From: Mycolicibacter heraklionensis
GTDB taxonomy: Bacteria; Actinomycetota; Actinomycetes; Mycobacteriales; Mycobacteriaceae
Assembly (NCBI RefSeq): GCF_019645815.1
Contig: NZ_CP080997.1
Coordinates: 4,468,880-4,532,879 of the forward strand
Length of the DNA stretch: 64,000 nt
Direction of reading: 5' to 3'
Positions 1 through 8,226 of this stretch are shown here, in pieces; within the stretch, counting starts at the first letter, position 1; the number at the start of each line of letters is the position of its first letter. Below the pieces are notes generated by a model, which ran no database searches, was not told the DNA's origin, and saw nothing but the letters and a program-made list of their open reading frames with translations. Both the position numbers and the translations under genes were made by a program.

Positions 1-395
1 GTGGTCATCTTGTCCAGGTCGGACCGCGGAACCTCCAGGATCGGCAATCCGGAATCGGCTGCCCGGGTGACCGATTCGGTCAGGCGCTCATCGGCCTCGG
101 CCCCCAGCGCCACATACAGCGCGGTGGCCGGGATTCCGGCACGCAGGCACTCCAGGACCGGGTTGCGGCCCAGCACGGTCTCGTTCTCGTCGGTGCGCTT
201 GGCGGTCCGGTAGGCGCGCTGTTTGGCCGCGCGTTTGGCCGCTTTGGCCGCCGGGTGGTATTCGCGCTTGTGGGCCGGCGGCGTGGCGCCGCGGCCTTCG
301 AGCCCGCGTCGCCGCTGGCCGCCGGAGCCGACCGTCGGGCCCTTCTTGGTGCCGGGCTTGCGCACCGCACCCTTGCGCTTGGAATTTCCGGCCAT
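1..395 (-). CDS. rlmB: TrmH/SpoU-family 23S rRNA 2'-O-ribose methyltransferase, partial (N-terminal part)
   Basis: The gene reads leftward and is cut by the window edge, so only about 131 residues are present. It starts with ATG at 395, one base after the cysS stop codon (396-398), so the two are tightly linked. The first 70 or so residues are a Lys/Arg/Gly-rich extension. The SpoU substrate-binding N-domain follows, with the typical segment ETVLGRNPVLECLRAGIP and then the fold leading into the methyltransferase core, which lies outside the window. The family methylates a ribose 2'-OH in 23S rRNA using SAM. Position next to cysS matches Rv3579c. The exact target nucleotide cannot be told from this fragment. 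Confidence 0.85.
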   Translation of the reverse strand, partial: MAGNSKRKGAVRKPGTKKGPTVGSGGQRRRGLEGRGATPPAHKREYHPAAKAAKRAAKQRAYRTAKRTDENETVLGRNPVLECLRAGIPATALYVALGAEADERLTESVTRAADSGLPILEVPRSDLDKMT

Positions 396-1805
396 CTACT
401 CAGACCCCTCCACCAGCAGTGACCATTGCGGACCATCCCCGGTGTCGGTGACCTCGATGCCGGCGTCCTTGAGTCGGCAGCGGATCTCGTCGGCCAGTTG
501 CCAATCCCGTTCCGCGCGAGCGGTTTCCCGGCGTTCCAGCTCGGCGCGAACCAGGACGTCGACCGCAGCCAGCGCCGCGGAGGTCTCATCGCGCGACTCC
601 CAGCGCTCGTTGAGCGGGTCGCAGCCCAGCACGTCCATCATCGCCCGGATCGCACCAGCCGCGGCCAGCGCGCCCTCGTGGTCGCCGGAGTCCAGCGCCC
701 GGTTGCCCTCCGCGCGTGTCCGGTGCACCTCGGCCAGGGCGATCGGCACCGACAGGTCGTCGTCGAGCGCGGCGGCGAACCGCGGTGTCCAGGTGCCCAG
801 ATTCACCGCACCCACCCGGCTGCGCACCCGGTGCAAGAAGTCCTCGATGCCGACGTAGGCGTTGACGGCGTCGCGCAGCGCGGTCTCGGAGAACTCGAGC
901 ATCGACCGGTAGTGCGCGCTGCCCAGGTAGTACCGCAGTTCGGCGGGCCGAACCCGCTGCAGCACCGCCGACATCGACAGCACATTGCCCAGCGACTTGC
1001 TCATCTTCTCGCCGCCCAGGGTGACCCAGCCGTTGTGCAGCCAATAGTTCGCGAATCCGTCCCCGGCGGCGCGACTCTGGGCGATCTCGTTCTCATGGTG
1101 CGGGAAGACCAGATCCATCCCACCGCAGTGGATGTCGAATTCGGCGCCGAGGTAGGTCCGGGCCATCGCCGAACACTCCAGGTGCCAGCCCGGACGGCCC
1201 GGTCCCCACGGCGTGGGCCAGCTGGGCTCACCGGGCTTGGCGCCTTTCCACAGCGTGAAGTCGCGCGGATCGCGCTTGCCGGTGGCGACCCCCTCGCCCT
1301 GGTGCACGTCGTCGATCCGATGACCGGACAGCTGGCCGTAGTCGGGGTAGCTGAGCACGTCGAAGTACACGTCGCCGCCGCCGGTGTAGGCGTGTCCGGA
1401 GTCGATCAGGCGCTGGATCAGCTCGACCATCTGGGTGATGTGTCCGGTGGCGCGCGGTTCGGCCGACGGCGGCAGCACCCCCAGCGCGTCATAGGCGGCG
1501 GTGAACTCACGTTCGTAGGTGGCGGCCCACTCCCACCAGGGCCGGCCCGCCGCGGCGGCCTTGGTGAGGATCTTGTCGTCGATGTCGGTCACGTTGCGCA
1601 CGAAGGCGACGTCGTAGCCACGGGCGGTGAGCCACCGGCGCAATACGTCGAACGCCACGCCGCTGCGGACATGGCCGATATGCGGCGGCGCCTGCACGGT
1701 GGCACCGCATAGATAAATAGACACATGACCGGGCCGCAGCGGGATAAATTCACGCACGGCGCCGGTTGCCGTGTCGTGCAGCCGCAGGCTGGGGCGATCG
1801 GTCAC
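396..1805 (-). CDS. cysS: cysteinyl-tRNA synthetase
   Basis: Class I aminoacyl-tRNA synthetase of 469 residues that charges tRNA-Cys in the cytosol. The HIGH signature (PPHIGHVRSG) lies near residue 40, preceded by the zinc-ligand cysteine in LCGATV. The KMSKS loop is present as GEKMSKSLGN. The C-terminal DALR-like anticodon region is complete. The start is GTG at 1803-1805 (V-T-D-R-P-S). Length fits bacterial CysRS (about 460-470). The rlmB-like gene follows immediately, so the two are probably cotranscribed, as in other mycobacteria. This is the CysS paralogue, not the mycothiol ligase MshC: it lies in the Rv3580c position and is longer than MshC. Confidence 0.96.
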   Translation of the reverse strand: MTDRPSLRLHDTATGAVREFIPLRPGHVSIYLCGATVQAPPHIGHVRSGVAFDVLRRWLTARGYDVAFVRNVTDIDDKILTKAAAAGRPWWEWAATYEREFTAAYDALGVLPPSAEPRATGHITQMVELIQRLIDSGHAYTGGGDVYFDVLSYPDYGQLSGHRIDDVHQGEGVATGKRDPRDFTLWKGAKPGEPSWPTPWGPGRPGWHLECSAMARTYLGAEFDIHCGGMDLVFPHHENEIAQSRAAGDGFANYWLHNGWVTLGGEKMSKSLGNVLSMSAVLQRVRPAELRYYLGSAHYRSMLEFSETALRDAVNAYVGIEDFLHRVRSRVGAVNLGTWTPRFAAALDDDLSVPIALAEVHRTRAEGNRALDSGDHEGALAAAGAIRAMMDVLGCDPLNERWESRDETSAALAAVDVLVRAELERRETARAERDWQLADEIRCRLKDAGIEVTDTGDGPQWSLLVEGSE

Positions 1806-1931
1806 GACGGGCCAGCTTACCGGGCGCCGGGTCTTCGACCGCCACGCGCGCCGCTACCAGGGGATTGCCAGGAACGGCTACCAACTGCCGCATCGGTGGA
1901 CAGGTGGTGTGACGTGGCATATATTGCGGCA

Positions 1932-2816
1932 GTGAGTAAACGTCTGGTGGCAGTCTCGGGTGCACTCTTGGCTGCGGTCGCATTCGCAGGTAGCGCGACG
2001 GCATACGCCGATGAGCCGAACAACAACCAGCAGCAGCAGCCTCAGCCCGCCGAACTGGTGTCTGCGCCGGTCCAGCAGGCAGCACCGGCCGAGCAGGAGA
2101 TCACGCCCGCCGAGCAGGCGATCGCGCCGGGCCAGCAGGAGATGGTGCAGGACGCCCAGGCCGAGCAGCAGCGGCAGCAGGCGGAGCAGCAGGCCGACCA
2201 GATGGGTCAGACCGCCACCACCGCCGGCGCCGGCGCCAGCACCGCCAGTATGGCTGCGATGGGTCCCCAGATCGGCATGCAGATGGCGATGATGGCCCCG
2301 ATGTTGGCGATGTACGCGCCGATGCTGGCCACGCCGGCGATGAGCCTCTTTACCAGCTCAGCGGCCTCCACCGTAGCCAACTCCTCGAACGACGCCGCCG
2401 CCGCCGGTTCGGCCGCGGCTACCGACGCTTTGAACTTGGGAGCCCCGGAAGTCGGCTCGGCCGCGGCATCGCTGCCCTTCAATCTGGGTGCGGACCTGAC
2501 CCCGAGCCTCGACCTCTCCCCTGACCTTTTTGCGGGGGGCGCGGACCTCTTGAGTGGCGCCGGGGCTGACCTTGCCGGCGTTGGAGCGGACGCCGCAACC
2601 GGCGCAGGAGCGGACGCCGCATCGGCAGCTGCCGCAGCCGCCGCCGATGCCGCAGCCGCCGCGGGAGCTGATGCTGCTGCCAACGCGGGTGCAGGCGCTG
2701 CCGACCTTGCCGCAGCCCTTGCTGCGGACACCGCTGGCGTAGGTGCCGACATCGGCACGGCGGCGGCCACCGAAATCACTTGTGGCGTCCTCGGCGCTAT
2801 CTTCGGCGTCTGCTGA
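1932..2816 (+). CDS. secreted Ala/Gln-rich low-complexity protein with terminal cysteines
   Basis: I do not recognise a family. The chosen GTG start at 1932 gives a clean Sec signal peptide (basic SKR, hydrophobic stretch, probable cleavage after SATAYA) and about 294 residues. The frame extends upstream to 1725, but that part overlaps cysS and would bury the signal peptide. The mature protein has a Gln-rich stretch (about residues 30-95), a Met-rich hydrophobic segment (MQMAMMAPMLAMYAPM), and a long Ala/Gly/Asp repeat (GADAA, AGAGAD units). It ends in a hydrophobic tail with two cysteines, TCGVLGAIFGVC, the last residue being Cys. M. tuberculosis has no gene between cysS and ispF as I recall it. 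The signal peptide makes a real exported protein likely; its role is unknown. Confidence 0.72.
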   Translation: MSKRLVAVSGALLAAVAFAGSATAYADEPNNNQQQQPQPAELVSAPVQQAAPAEQEITPAEQAIAPGQQEMVQDAQAEQQRQQAEQQADQMGQTATTAGAGASTASMAAMGPQIGMQMAMMAPMLAMYAPMLATPAMSLFTSSAASTVANSSNDAAAAGSAAATDALNLGAPEVGSAAASLPFNLGADLTPSLDLSPDLFAGGADLLSGAGADLAGVGADAATGAGADAASAAAAAAADAAAAAGADAAANAGAGAADLAAALAADTAGVGADIGTAAATEITCGVLGAIFGVC

Positions 2817-2829
2817 CCGGACTGCCGAA

Positions 2830-3306
2830 CTAAGCAGGCACCACCAACGCGGTAGCCACCGCGGCCAGTCCCTCGCCTCGACCGGTGAGTCCCAGGCCGT
2901 CGGTGGTGGTTGCCGACACCGAAACCGGTGCGCCCAGCAATTCCGACAGCAGCTGCTGCGCTTCGGCACGGCGGGGCCCCACCTTCGGCCGGTTGCCTAT
3001 GACCTGCACCGCGGCGTTCCCGATCACGAACCCGCTCTCGGCGAGCAGTTCGCGCACGTGGCCGAGCATCACAGCACCGGTTACTCGTGCCCAGCGGGGC
3101 TCGTCGACGCCGAACACCGTCCCCAGGTCCCCCAACCCTGCCGCCGACAGCAGCGCGTCACACAGGGCGTGTGCGGCCACATCGCCGTCGGAGTGCCCCG
3201 CGCAGCCGTCGGCGTCGGGAAACAGCAACCCCAACAGCCAGCAGGGCCGTCCCGGCTCGATCGGATGCACGTCGGTGCCCAAGCCGACCCGCGGCAGCGC
3301 GCTCAC
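2830..3306 (-). CDS. ispF: 2-C-methyl-D-erythritol 2,4-cyclodiphosphate synthase
   Basis: 158 residues, the family's usual length. It catalyses cyclisation of CDP-ME 2-phosphate in the non-mevalonate isoprenoid pathway. The zinc-binding DVH (near residue 12) and the GHSDGD motif (about residue 38) are present, as is the C-terminal ATTTDGLGLTGRGEGLAA block that lines the active site. The start is GTG at 3304-3306. It overlaps the ispD stop by four bases (GTGA), so the two are translationally coupled, and IspD makes the nucleotide substrate two steps upstream. This is the Rv3581c equivalent. Confidence 0.96.
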   Translation of the reverse strand: MSALPRVGLGTDVHPIEPGRPCWLLGLLFPDADGCAGHSDGDVAAHALCDALLSAAGLGDLGTVFGVDEPRWARVTGAVMLGHVRELLAESGFVIGNAAVQVIGNRPKVGPRRAEAQQLLSELLGAPVSVSATTTDGLGLTGRGEGLAAVATALVVPA

Positions 3307-3968
3307 CGGTTGACCACGGCCTCGGCCAGCACCGCATCCAGCGCGGTGGTGATCTTGAAGGCCAGCGGATCGCCTTCGACGGTCTGGACCTGGCCGCCGA
3401 CGTGTTCAACCATCGAGGCGTCGTCGGTGAACTGCGTGCCCGCTCCGGCCTGCTGGTAGGCCCGCAACAGCAGGTCGGCGGCGAAGCCCTGCGGTGTCTG
3501 CACGGCCCGCAGGCCGGCCCGCTCGGGCGTGCCCAGGACCGTGCCGTTCGCGTCGACCGCCTTGATGGTGTCGGCGACCGGGAGCGCCGGAACGACGGCG
3601 CGGTACCCGGCATGCAAGGCCTCGACCACCCGGGCCACCAGCGACGGTGGGGTCAGGGGTCGCGCCGCGTCATGGACCAGCACGAATTCGGGATCCCCGG
3701 CACTCTCCAGCGCCAGCCGCACCGAGTCGACACGATGCGCACCCCCGGCCACCACGGTGGCCGTCCCGCCCAGGATCAGCTTGGCCTCATCGGTGCGATC
3801 GGGTGGCACCGCGACCACAACCTGGTCGACCACCCCGGATTCCCGCAGCCCCGCCACGGCGCGCTCGACCAGCGTCACGCCGCCCAGCAGAAAGAATGCT
3901 TTCGGTACGCCGGCACCGAGCCGCACACCCGAACCGGCGGCCGGCACCACGGCTACTGTGGTTGCCAC
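3303..3968 (-). CDS. ispD: 2-C-methyl-D-erythritol 4-phosphate cytidylyltransferase
   Basis: 221 residues. It transfers CMP from CTP to MEP in the isoprenoid (MEP) pathway. The nucleotide-binding N-terminus PAAGSGVRLGAGVPKAF contains the Gly-rich loop, catalytic Arg and Lys. The HDAARPL motif (about residue 100) and the VQTPQGF block are also present. The start is GTG at 3966-3968 with GGGAA upstream as a weak Shine-Dalgarno. It lies 15 bases after carD on the same strand and overlaps ispF, forming the carD-ispD-ispF unit seen across mycobacteria. Confidence 0.96.
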   Translation of the reverse strand: MATTVAVVPAAGSGVRLGAGVPKAFFLLGGVTLVERAVAGLRESGVVDQVVVAVPPDRTDEAKLILGGTATVVAGGAHRVDSVRLALESAGDPEFVLVHDAARPLTPPSLVARVVEALHAGYRAVVPALPVADTIKAVDANGTVLGTPERAGLRAVQTPQGFAADLLLRAYQQAGAGTQFTDDASMVEHVGGQVQTVEGDPLAFKITTALDAVLAEAVVNR

Positions 3969-3983
3969 CTATTTCCCGGCAGC

Positions 3984-4472
3984 TCAGGACGCCGCGGCCA
4001 GCACCTCGTCGAGGATGGTCTCCGCCTTGGCGTCATCGGTGTTCTCGGCCAGGGCCAGCTCACCGACCAGGATCTGACGCGCCTTGGCCAGCATCCGCTT
4101 CTCGCCGGCGGACAGGCCGCGCTCCTGGTCACGCCGCCACAGGTCACGAACAACCTCGGCTACCTTGTGCACGTCGCCGGAGGCGAGCTTCTCCAGGTTG
4201 GCCTTGTAGCGACGCGACCAGTTGGTCGGTTCCTCGGTGTGCGGGGCACGCAACACCTGGAAGACCTTGTCCAGGCCTTCTTGGCCGACAACGTCACGCA
4301 CACCGACATATTCGGCATTTTCAGCGGGAACTCGAACGGTGAGGTCGCCCTGCGCCACCTTGAGGACCAGATAGTCCTTTTGCTCGCCTTTGATGGTCCG
4401 GGTTTCAATCGCCTCGATCAACGCTGCACCGTGGTGTGGATATACGACGGTGTCTCCGACCTTAAAGATCAT
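3984..4472 (-). CDS. carD: CarD, RNA polymerase-binding transcription factor
   Basis: 162 residues from the ATG at 4470-4472 (MIFKVGDTVVYPHHG). The open frame extends 20 codons upstream, but CarD proteins begin at this Met and AAAGGGG lies just upstream. The N-terminal RNAP-interaction (Tudor-like) domain covers roughly residues 1-60. The helical DNA-binding domain with the conserved Trp in RDLWRRDQ (which wedges the promoter minor groove in the known structure) covers the rest. CarD stabilises open complexes and is essential in M. tuberculosis (Rv3583c). It is first in a run with ispD and ispF. Confidence 0.97.
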   Translation of the reverse strand: MIFKVGDTVVYPHHGAALIEAIETRTIKGEQKDYLVLKVAQGDLTVRVPAENAEYVGVRDVVGQEGLDKVFQVLRAPHTEEPTNWSRRYKANLEKLASGDVHKVAEVVRDLWRRDQERGLSAGEKRMLAKARQILVGELALAENTDDAKAETILDEVLAAAS

Positions 4473-4732
4473 CTGATTTGAGCCCCTTTCGCTACCCCAT
4501 GCTAACACGCCGCCACAACACGCGACCACCAACGGTGCAGGTCAGGGGCACCGCAGCCCCAGAAGGGGGGTTGACAGCACGACAGAAGCGTGCTGGGTCA
4601 ATCCTGATCGGAGCCTGATCAGGGCTGGTCGACGGGGGTCGCGGACGACCCGCAACCCTGCGCTACCGCCATGAGATGGTTGCTACTACAGTGCATAGTC
4701 ACAAGTCGCGACGGCCGAGCAGGAGACCATAC
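4473..4732. promoter_or_regulatory. divergent carD / lpqE intergenic region
   Basis: This 260-base gap separates leftward carD from rightward lpqE. On the minus strand TAGCAT at 4499-4504 fits the mycobacterial -10 consensus TANNNT about 27 bases before the carD start. On the plus strand there is a TTGACA at 4571-4576. Two perfect short inverted repeats follow: AGCACG/CGTGCT (4576-4581 and 4589-4594) and CCTGATC/GATCAGG (4603-4609 and 4617-4623). These could be operators, but no regulator is identified. No convincing -10 is spaced 17 bases from the TTGACA. Confidence 0.35.
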
Positions 4733-5281
4733 GTGAACTCGTTCAGCAGGGCCTTCAACAAGGCTGCGATCGCGCTGGTTGCTGCGGCGGCGCTGGCCGG
4801 CTGCGGTACCGGACAGATCTCTCAGACCGCTGACCAGGCATCCGCGGTCAATGGCGCCTCGGCCACCGTCGGCAACCTGGCCCTGCGCGACGTGCGCATC
4901 CAGGCGACGCAGACCGGCGACGCGTTGGAGCCCGGCGAGACCGTCGACCTGGTGTTCGCGGTCAGCAATCAGTCGACCGACTCCGACGACGAGCTGACCG
5001 ACATCAAGACCTCGATCGGCAAGGTGTCACCGACCGGCAGCAAGACCGTGCCCGTCGGCGGCGTCCTGGTCTTCAGCGCCCCGGCCGGTCCCGACCTGCC
5101 GACCGCTCCCGCCGCCAAGGCGCTGCCCGAGGTCGCCAACGCCAACACCGCCTCGGCGACGGTGACCCTGGACAAGGCGATCCGCAACGGGCTCACCTAC
5201 GACTTCACCTTCACCTTCAAGAAGGCCGGCGACGTGCGCGTGGACGTGCCGATCTCGGCCGGCCCGGTTTCACACCACTGA
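4733..5281 (+). CDS. lpqE: LpqE-type lipoprotein
   Basis: About 182 residues from the GTG at 4733, chosen because AGGAGA sits 7 bases upstream and the product then begins with a compact lipoprotein signal peptide. The lipobox LAGC places the lipidated cysteine near residue 24, so the mature protein is anchored outside the cytoplasmic membrane. The following GTGQISQTADQ and the C-terminal NGLTYDFTFTFKKAGDVRVDVPISAG are characteristic of mycobacterial LpqE (Rv3584), which also sits between carD and radA. It has a single Ig-like beta domain. Molecular function is not established. Confidence 0.9.
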   Translation: MNSFSRAFNKAAIALVAAAALAGCGTGQISQTADQASAVNGASATVGNLALRDVRIQATQTGDALEPGETVDLVFAVSNQSTDSDDELTDIKTSIGKVSPTGSKTVPVGGVLVFSAPAGPDLPTAPAAKALPEVANANTASATVTLDKAIRNGLTYDFTFTFKKAGDVRVDVPISAGPVSHH

Positions 5282-5332
5282 CGCGAGCGCGTCACCGCCG
5301 ACACTGTCGGACCTAGCCGATACGGTCGCCGA

Positions 5333-6739
5333 GTGGCCAAGGCACGTTCGCTCTTTCGCTGTTCGGAATGCGGGAACACCACCGCGAAGTGGTTGGGCCG
5401 CTGCCCGGAGTGCGGTAGCTGGGGCGGTATCGACCCGGTAGGCGAAGCAGCCGCACCGGCGGGCGGGCTGCGGCCGGCGACACCGGCACGGCCCGCGGTG
5501 CCGATCAGCTCCATCGAGGCGGGTCGCGCACGACCGGCGCCGACCGGTGTCACCGAACTCGACCGGGTGTTGGGCGGCGGTGTGGTCCCCGGCTCGGTCA
5601 CGCTGCTGGCCGGCGATCCCGGCGTCGGCAAATCCACGCTGCTGCTCGAGGTCGCCCACCGCTGGGCGCTGGCCGGGCGCCGGGCGCTGTACGTGTCCGG
5701 AGAGGAGTCCGCGGGGCAGATCCGGCTGCGCGCCGAGCGCACCGGTTGCAGCCACGACGAGATCTACCTGGCCTCCGAATCGGACCTGCAGACCGTATTG
5801 GGCCACATCGAGGCGGTGCGGCCCACCCTGGTGGTAGTCGATTCGGTGCAGACCGTCGCGGCCGCCGACACCGACGGTGTGGCCGGCGGGGTCACCCAGG
5901 TGCGGGCCGTCACGGCCGCCCTGACCGCGGCCGCCAAGAGTGCCGATGTGGCGTTGGTCCTGGTCGGACACGTGACAAAGGACGGCGCGATCGCCGGCCC
6001 GCGTTCCCTGGAGCACCTCGTCGATGTGGTGCTGCACTTCGAGGGCGACCGCAACTCGGTGCTGCGGATGGTGCGGGCGGTCAAGAATCGGTTCGGCGCC
6101 ACCGACGAGGTGGGCTGCTTCCTGCTCCGCGACGACGGCATCGAGGGGATCGCCGACCCGTCCGGTCTCTTCCTGGAGCAGCGCAGCGAGCCGGTGCCGG
6201 GCACCGCGATCACCGTCGCCCTGGATGGCAAGCGCCCGCTGATCGGCGAAGTCCAGGCGCTGCTGGCCAAACCGGCGGGCGGCTCGCCGCGGCGTGCGGT
6301 CAGCGGTATCGACCACGCCCGGGCCGCCATGATCACCGCGGTGCTCGACAAGCACGCCGAGCTGCCGATCGCGGCCGGCGACATCTACCTGTCCACGGTC
6401 GGCGGTATGCGGTTGACTGACCCGTCCACGGACCTGGCCGTCGCCATCGCGCTGGCCTCGGCGTATTCGGATCTGCCGCTGCCGGCGACCACCGTGGTGG
6501 TGGGCGAAGTCGGCCTGGCCGGTGACCTGCGGCCGATCAGCGGGATGGACCGCCGGCTCGCCGAGGCGGCCCGGCTCGGATTCACCACCGCGCTCACTCC
6601 CCCGGGCGCCCCGGCCACCGTCGGCGGCCTGCGTACCGTGCCGGCCGCCAACATCGTTGCCGCGCTGCACCACCTGGTCGAGATCGCTGACCGGCGCGGC
6701 GGCCATCTGGCCCCGCCGCAGCTACTGGATCGAAGCTAG
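5333..6739 (+). CDS. radA: DNA repair protein RadA/Sms
   Basis: 468 residues from GTG 5333. The N-terminal C4 zinc finger is intact (CSEC at 10-13, CPEC at 24-27). The RecA-like ATPase has the Walker A GDPGVGKS at about 94-101, and the RadA-specific KNRFG motif is present. The C-terminal Lon-protease-like domain completes the normal RadA length. RadA drives branch migration of recombination intermediates. In M. tuberculosis and M. smegmatis the next gene is disA (diadenylate cyclase). Here radA is followed within 16 bases by an unrelated convergent gene, so disA is absent from its usual place. Confidence 0.95.
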   Translation: MAKARSLFRCSECGNTTAKWLGRCPECGSWGGIDPVGEAAAPAGGLRPATPARPAVPISSIEAGRARPAPTGVTELDRVLGGGVVPGSVTLLAGDPGVGKSTLLLEVAHRWALAGRRALYVSGEESAGQIRLRAERTGCSHDEIYLASESDLQTVLGHIEAVRPTLVVVDSVQTVAAADTDGVAGGVTQVRAVTAALTAAAKSADVALVLVGHVTKDGAIAGPRSLEHLVDVVLHFEGDRNSVLRMVRAVKNRFGATDEVGCFLLRDDGIEGIADPSGLFLEQRSEPVPGTAITVALDGKRPLIGEVQALLAKPAGGSPRRAVSGIDHARAAMITAVLDKHAELPIAAGDIYLSTVGGMRLTDPSTDLAVAIALASAYSDLPLPATTVVVGEVGLAGDLRPISGMDRRLAEAARLGFTTALTPPGAPATVGGLRTVPAANIVAALHHLVEIADRRGGHLAPPQLLDRS

Positions 6740-6755
6740 CGCCAACCCGGGGGGA

Positions 6756-7541
6756 TCAGTTGCCCGGCGGCGGAGCGTCCGGCGGGGGCACGTCCTGGCC
6801 CGGCGGCGGCATGTCCGGCGACGGCTCAGTAAGCATGAACGGCACCGTCGCGGATCGCAGATTGCCGAGTTGGACGACGAGGTTGTAGGTGCCGGGTCCG
6901 ATCGGCTGCCGCGGCAGTGGGCACTGCGGCGCCGAACCCATTCCGGTCCAGGTCACCGTGGTGGTCACCTGCTCGCCGGGGTCGAAGGTCTTCACCAGGG
7001 TCTCGTTGGACGGCGCGCAGTCCAGGTTCGACCACAACCGCTGGTTGTCCAGCGAGTAGACGTAGGCGGCCAGCACCGCGGCACCCACGTCCCGCTTGCA
7101 GGCGACCAGCCCGATGTTGGTGACAACCATGGTGAATTGGGGCTGTTCACCCACCGTGTACTGCGGGCCGGTCAATCCCTTGACCGCCAGCGTCGAGTCG
7201 GGGCAGTCGTCGCCCTCCTTGAGCACCGGGGGCGGGGTCACCGCGGCGGTCGGGGTCGGTGCTTGCGGTGGGGCCTGCTCGGCGGGAGCCACCACGGGGG
7301 TCTTGACCTCTTCGGGCGAGGAGTTCTGCGGCTTGGCGTGCTGCGCGGCGGCGGCCTTCTTCCCGTCGGCATTGTCGGCACCGGCGCTGCCATGGACGAT
7401 GCCGAAGATGATGGCCGACACGACTGCAATCACGATGAGCACAATGCCCAGCGCGAGGCCACGTCGTCGCCAATAGATCTGCGAAGGCAGCGGACCCTGC
7501 GGTTCCAAATCGAGCACGTTCTCACGGTAGGACGACCTCAC
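6756..7541 (-). CDS. conserved membrane-anchored protein (Rv3587c-like)
   Basis: 261 residues from the GTG at 7539-7541, chosen because it gives the same length class as Rv3587c and avoids overlap with the carbonic anhydrase gene. A short cytoplasmic segment (SRYRE-like, then LDLEPQGPLPSQIYWRRR) precedes one transmembrane helix (LALGIVLIVIAVVSAIIFGIV). A low-complexity Ala/Pro/Lys linker follows. The extracytoplasmic domain of about 140 residues has paired cysteines (DCPDS, ACKRD, DCAPS, QCPLP) suggesting disulfides. The C-terminus is Pro/Asp/Gly-rich. Its function is unknown. It is 55 bases downstream of the carbonic anhydrase gene on the same strand. Confidence 0.85.
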   Translation of the reverse strand: MRSSYRENVLDLEPQGPLPSQIYWRRRGLALGIVLIVIAVVSAIIFGIVHGSAGADNADGKKAAAAQHAKPQNSSPEEVKTPVVAPAEQAPPQAPTPTAAVTPPPVLKEGDDCPDSTLAVKGLTGPQYTVGEQPQFTMVVTNIGLVACKRDVGAAVLAAYVYSLDNQRLWSNLDCAPSNETLVKTFDPGEQVTTTVTWTGMGSAPQCPLPRQPIGPGTYNLVVQLGNLRSATVPFMLTEPSPDMPPPGQDVPPPDAPPPGN

Positions 7542-7596
7542 CGCGAGTTGTCCGACCCTTCGCGGCGTGTCGTAGCCGCGTTGTGACCTTCGACGA

Positions 7597-8226
7597 CTAT
7601 TCGACGCCGTAATCTCCGATGTCGCCCAAGTGGTTGCGCGCCGATACCCGGCCGTCGGCCAGGTGGTACGTGGCGCCGACAACCGCCAGCGAACCGGCCT
7701 CGATACGATCTGCGATCGCTTTGGAGCGGCTCGCCAGCTGCGCCACCGTCTCGGTGACGTGCCGGGCCTCGAACTCGTCGACGGCACTGAGCCCGTCGCG
7801 ACGGCCGAGCAGAATCGACGGCGTCACCCGTTCGACGATGTCCCGCAGATAACCGCCGGGCACCGCCCCGCCGTCCAACGCAGCCAGAGTCGCCGCGATC
7901 GCCCCGCAGCTGTCGTGGCCGAGCACCACGATCAACGGAACGTTGAGCACCTCCACCGCGAACTCGATCGAGCCCAGCACCGCCGAGTCGATGACGTGAC
8001 CGGCGGTGCGGACCACGAACATGTCGCCCAGACCCTGGTCGAAGATCAGCTCGGCGGCCACCCGACTGTCCCCGCAGCCGAACACCACCGCGGTCGGCTT
8101 CTGACCGGCGGCCAGCGCGGCGCGGCGCGCGACATCCTGGCTGGGATGGCTGGGCTCGCCGGCGACGAAGCGCTCGTTACCCTCCTTGAGTGCTTTCCAC
8201 GCTGATATCGGGTTTGAATTGGGCAT
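7597..8226 (-). CDS. canB: beta-class carbonic anhydrase
   Basis: 209 residues from the ATG at 8224-8226 (MPNSNPISAWKALKEGN), matching the start and length of the M. tuberculosis beta-carbonic anhydrase 2 (Rv3588c). The zinc site is visible as CGDSR (Cys and Asp/Arg dyad) and GHDSCGA (His and Cys). It interconverts CO2 and bicarbonate in the cytosol. Its start codon overlaps that of the divergent mutY gene in a shared CATG, so each 5' leader must lie inside the other gene or be absent. The frame is open far upstream, but that extension has no family similarity. Confidence 0.94.
   Translation of the reverse strand: MPNSNPISAWKALKEGNERFVAGEPSHPSQDVARRAALAAGQKPTAVVFGCGDSRVAAELIFDQGLGDMFVVRTAGHVIDSAVLGSIEFAVEVLNVPLIVVLGHDSCGAIAATLAALDGGAVPGGYLRDIVERVTPSILLGRRDGLSAVDEFEARHVTETVAQLASRSKAIADRIEAGSLAVVGATYHLADGRVSARNHLGDIGDYGVE

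Noticed and set aside
4473..4532. A 20-residue N-terminal extension of CarD
   Set aside because: CarD proteins start at the MIFKVGD methionine, and the extension has no similarity or ribosome-binding site.
4571..4600. TTGACA as an lpqE promoter -35 element
   Set aside because: No plausible -10 lies 16-18 bases downstream, and the lpqE start is over 150 bases away. It is noted only within the intergenic description.
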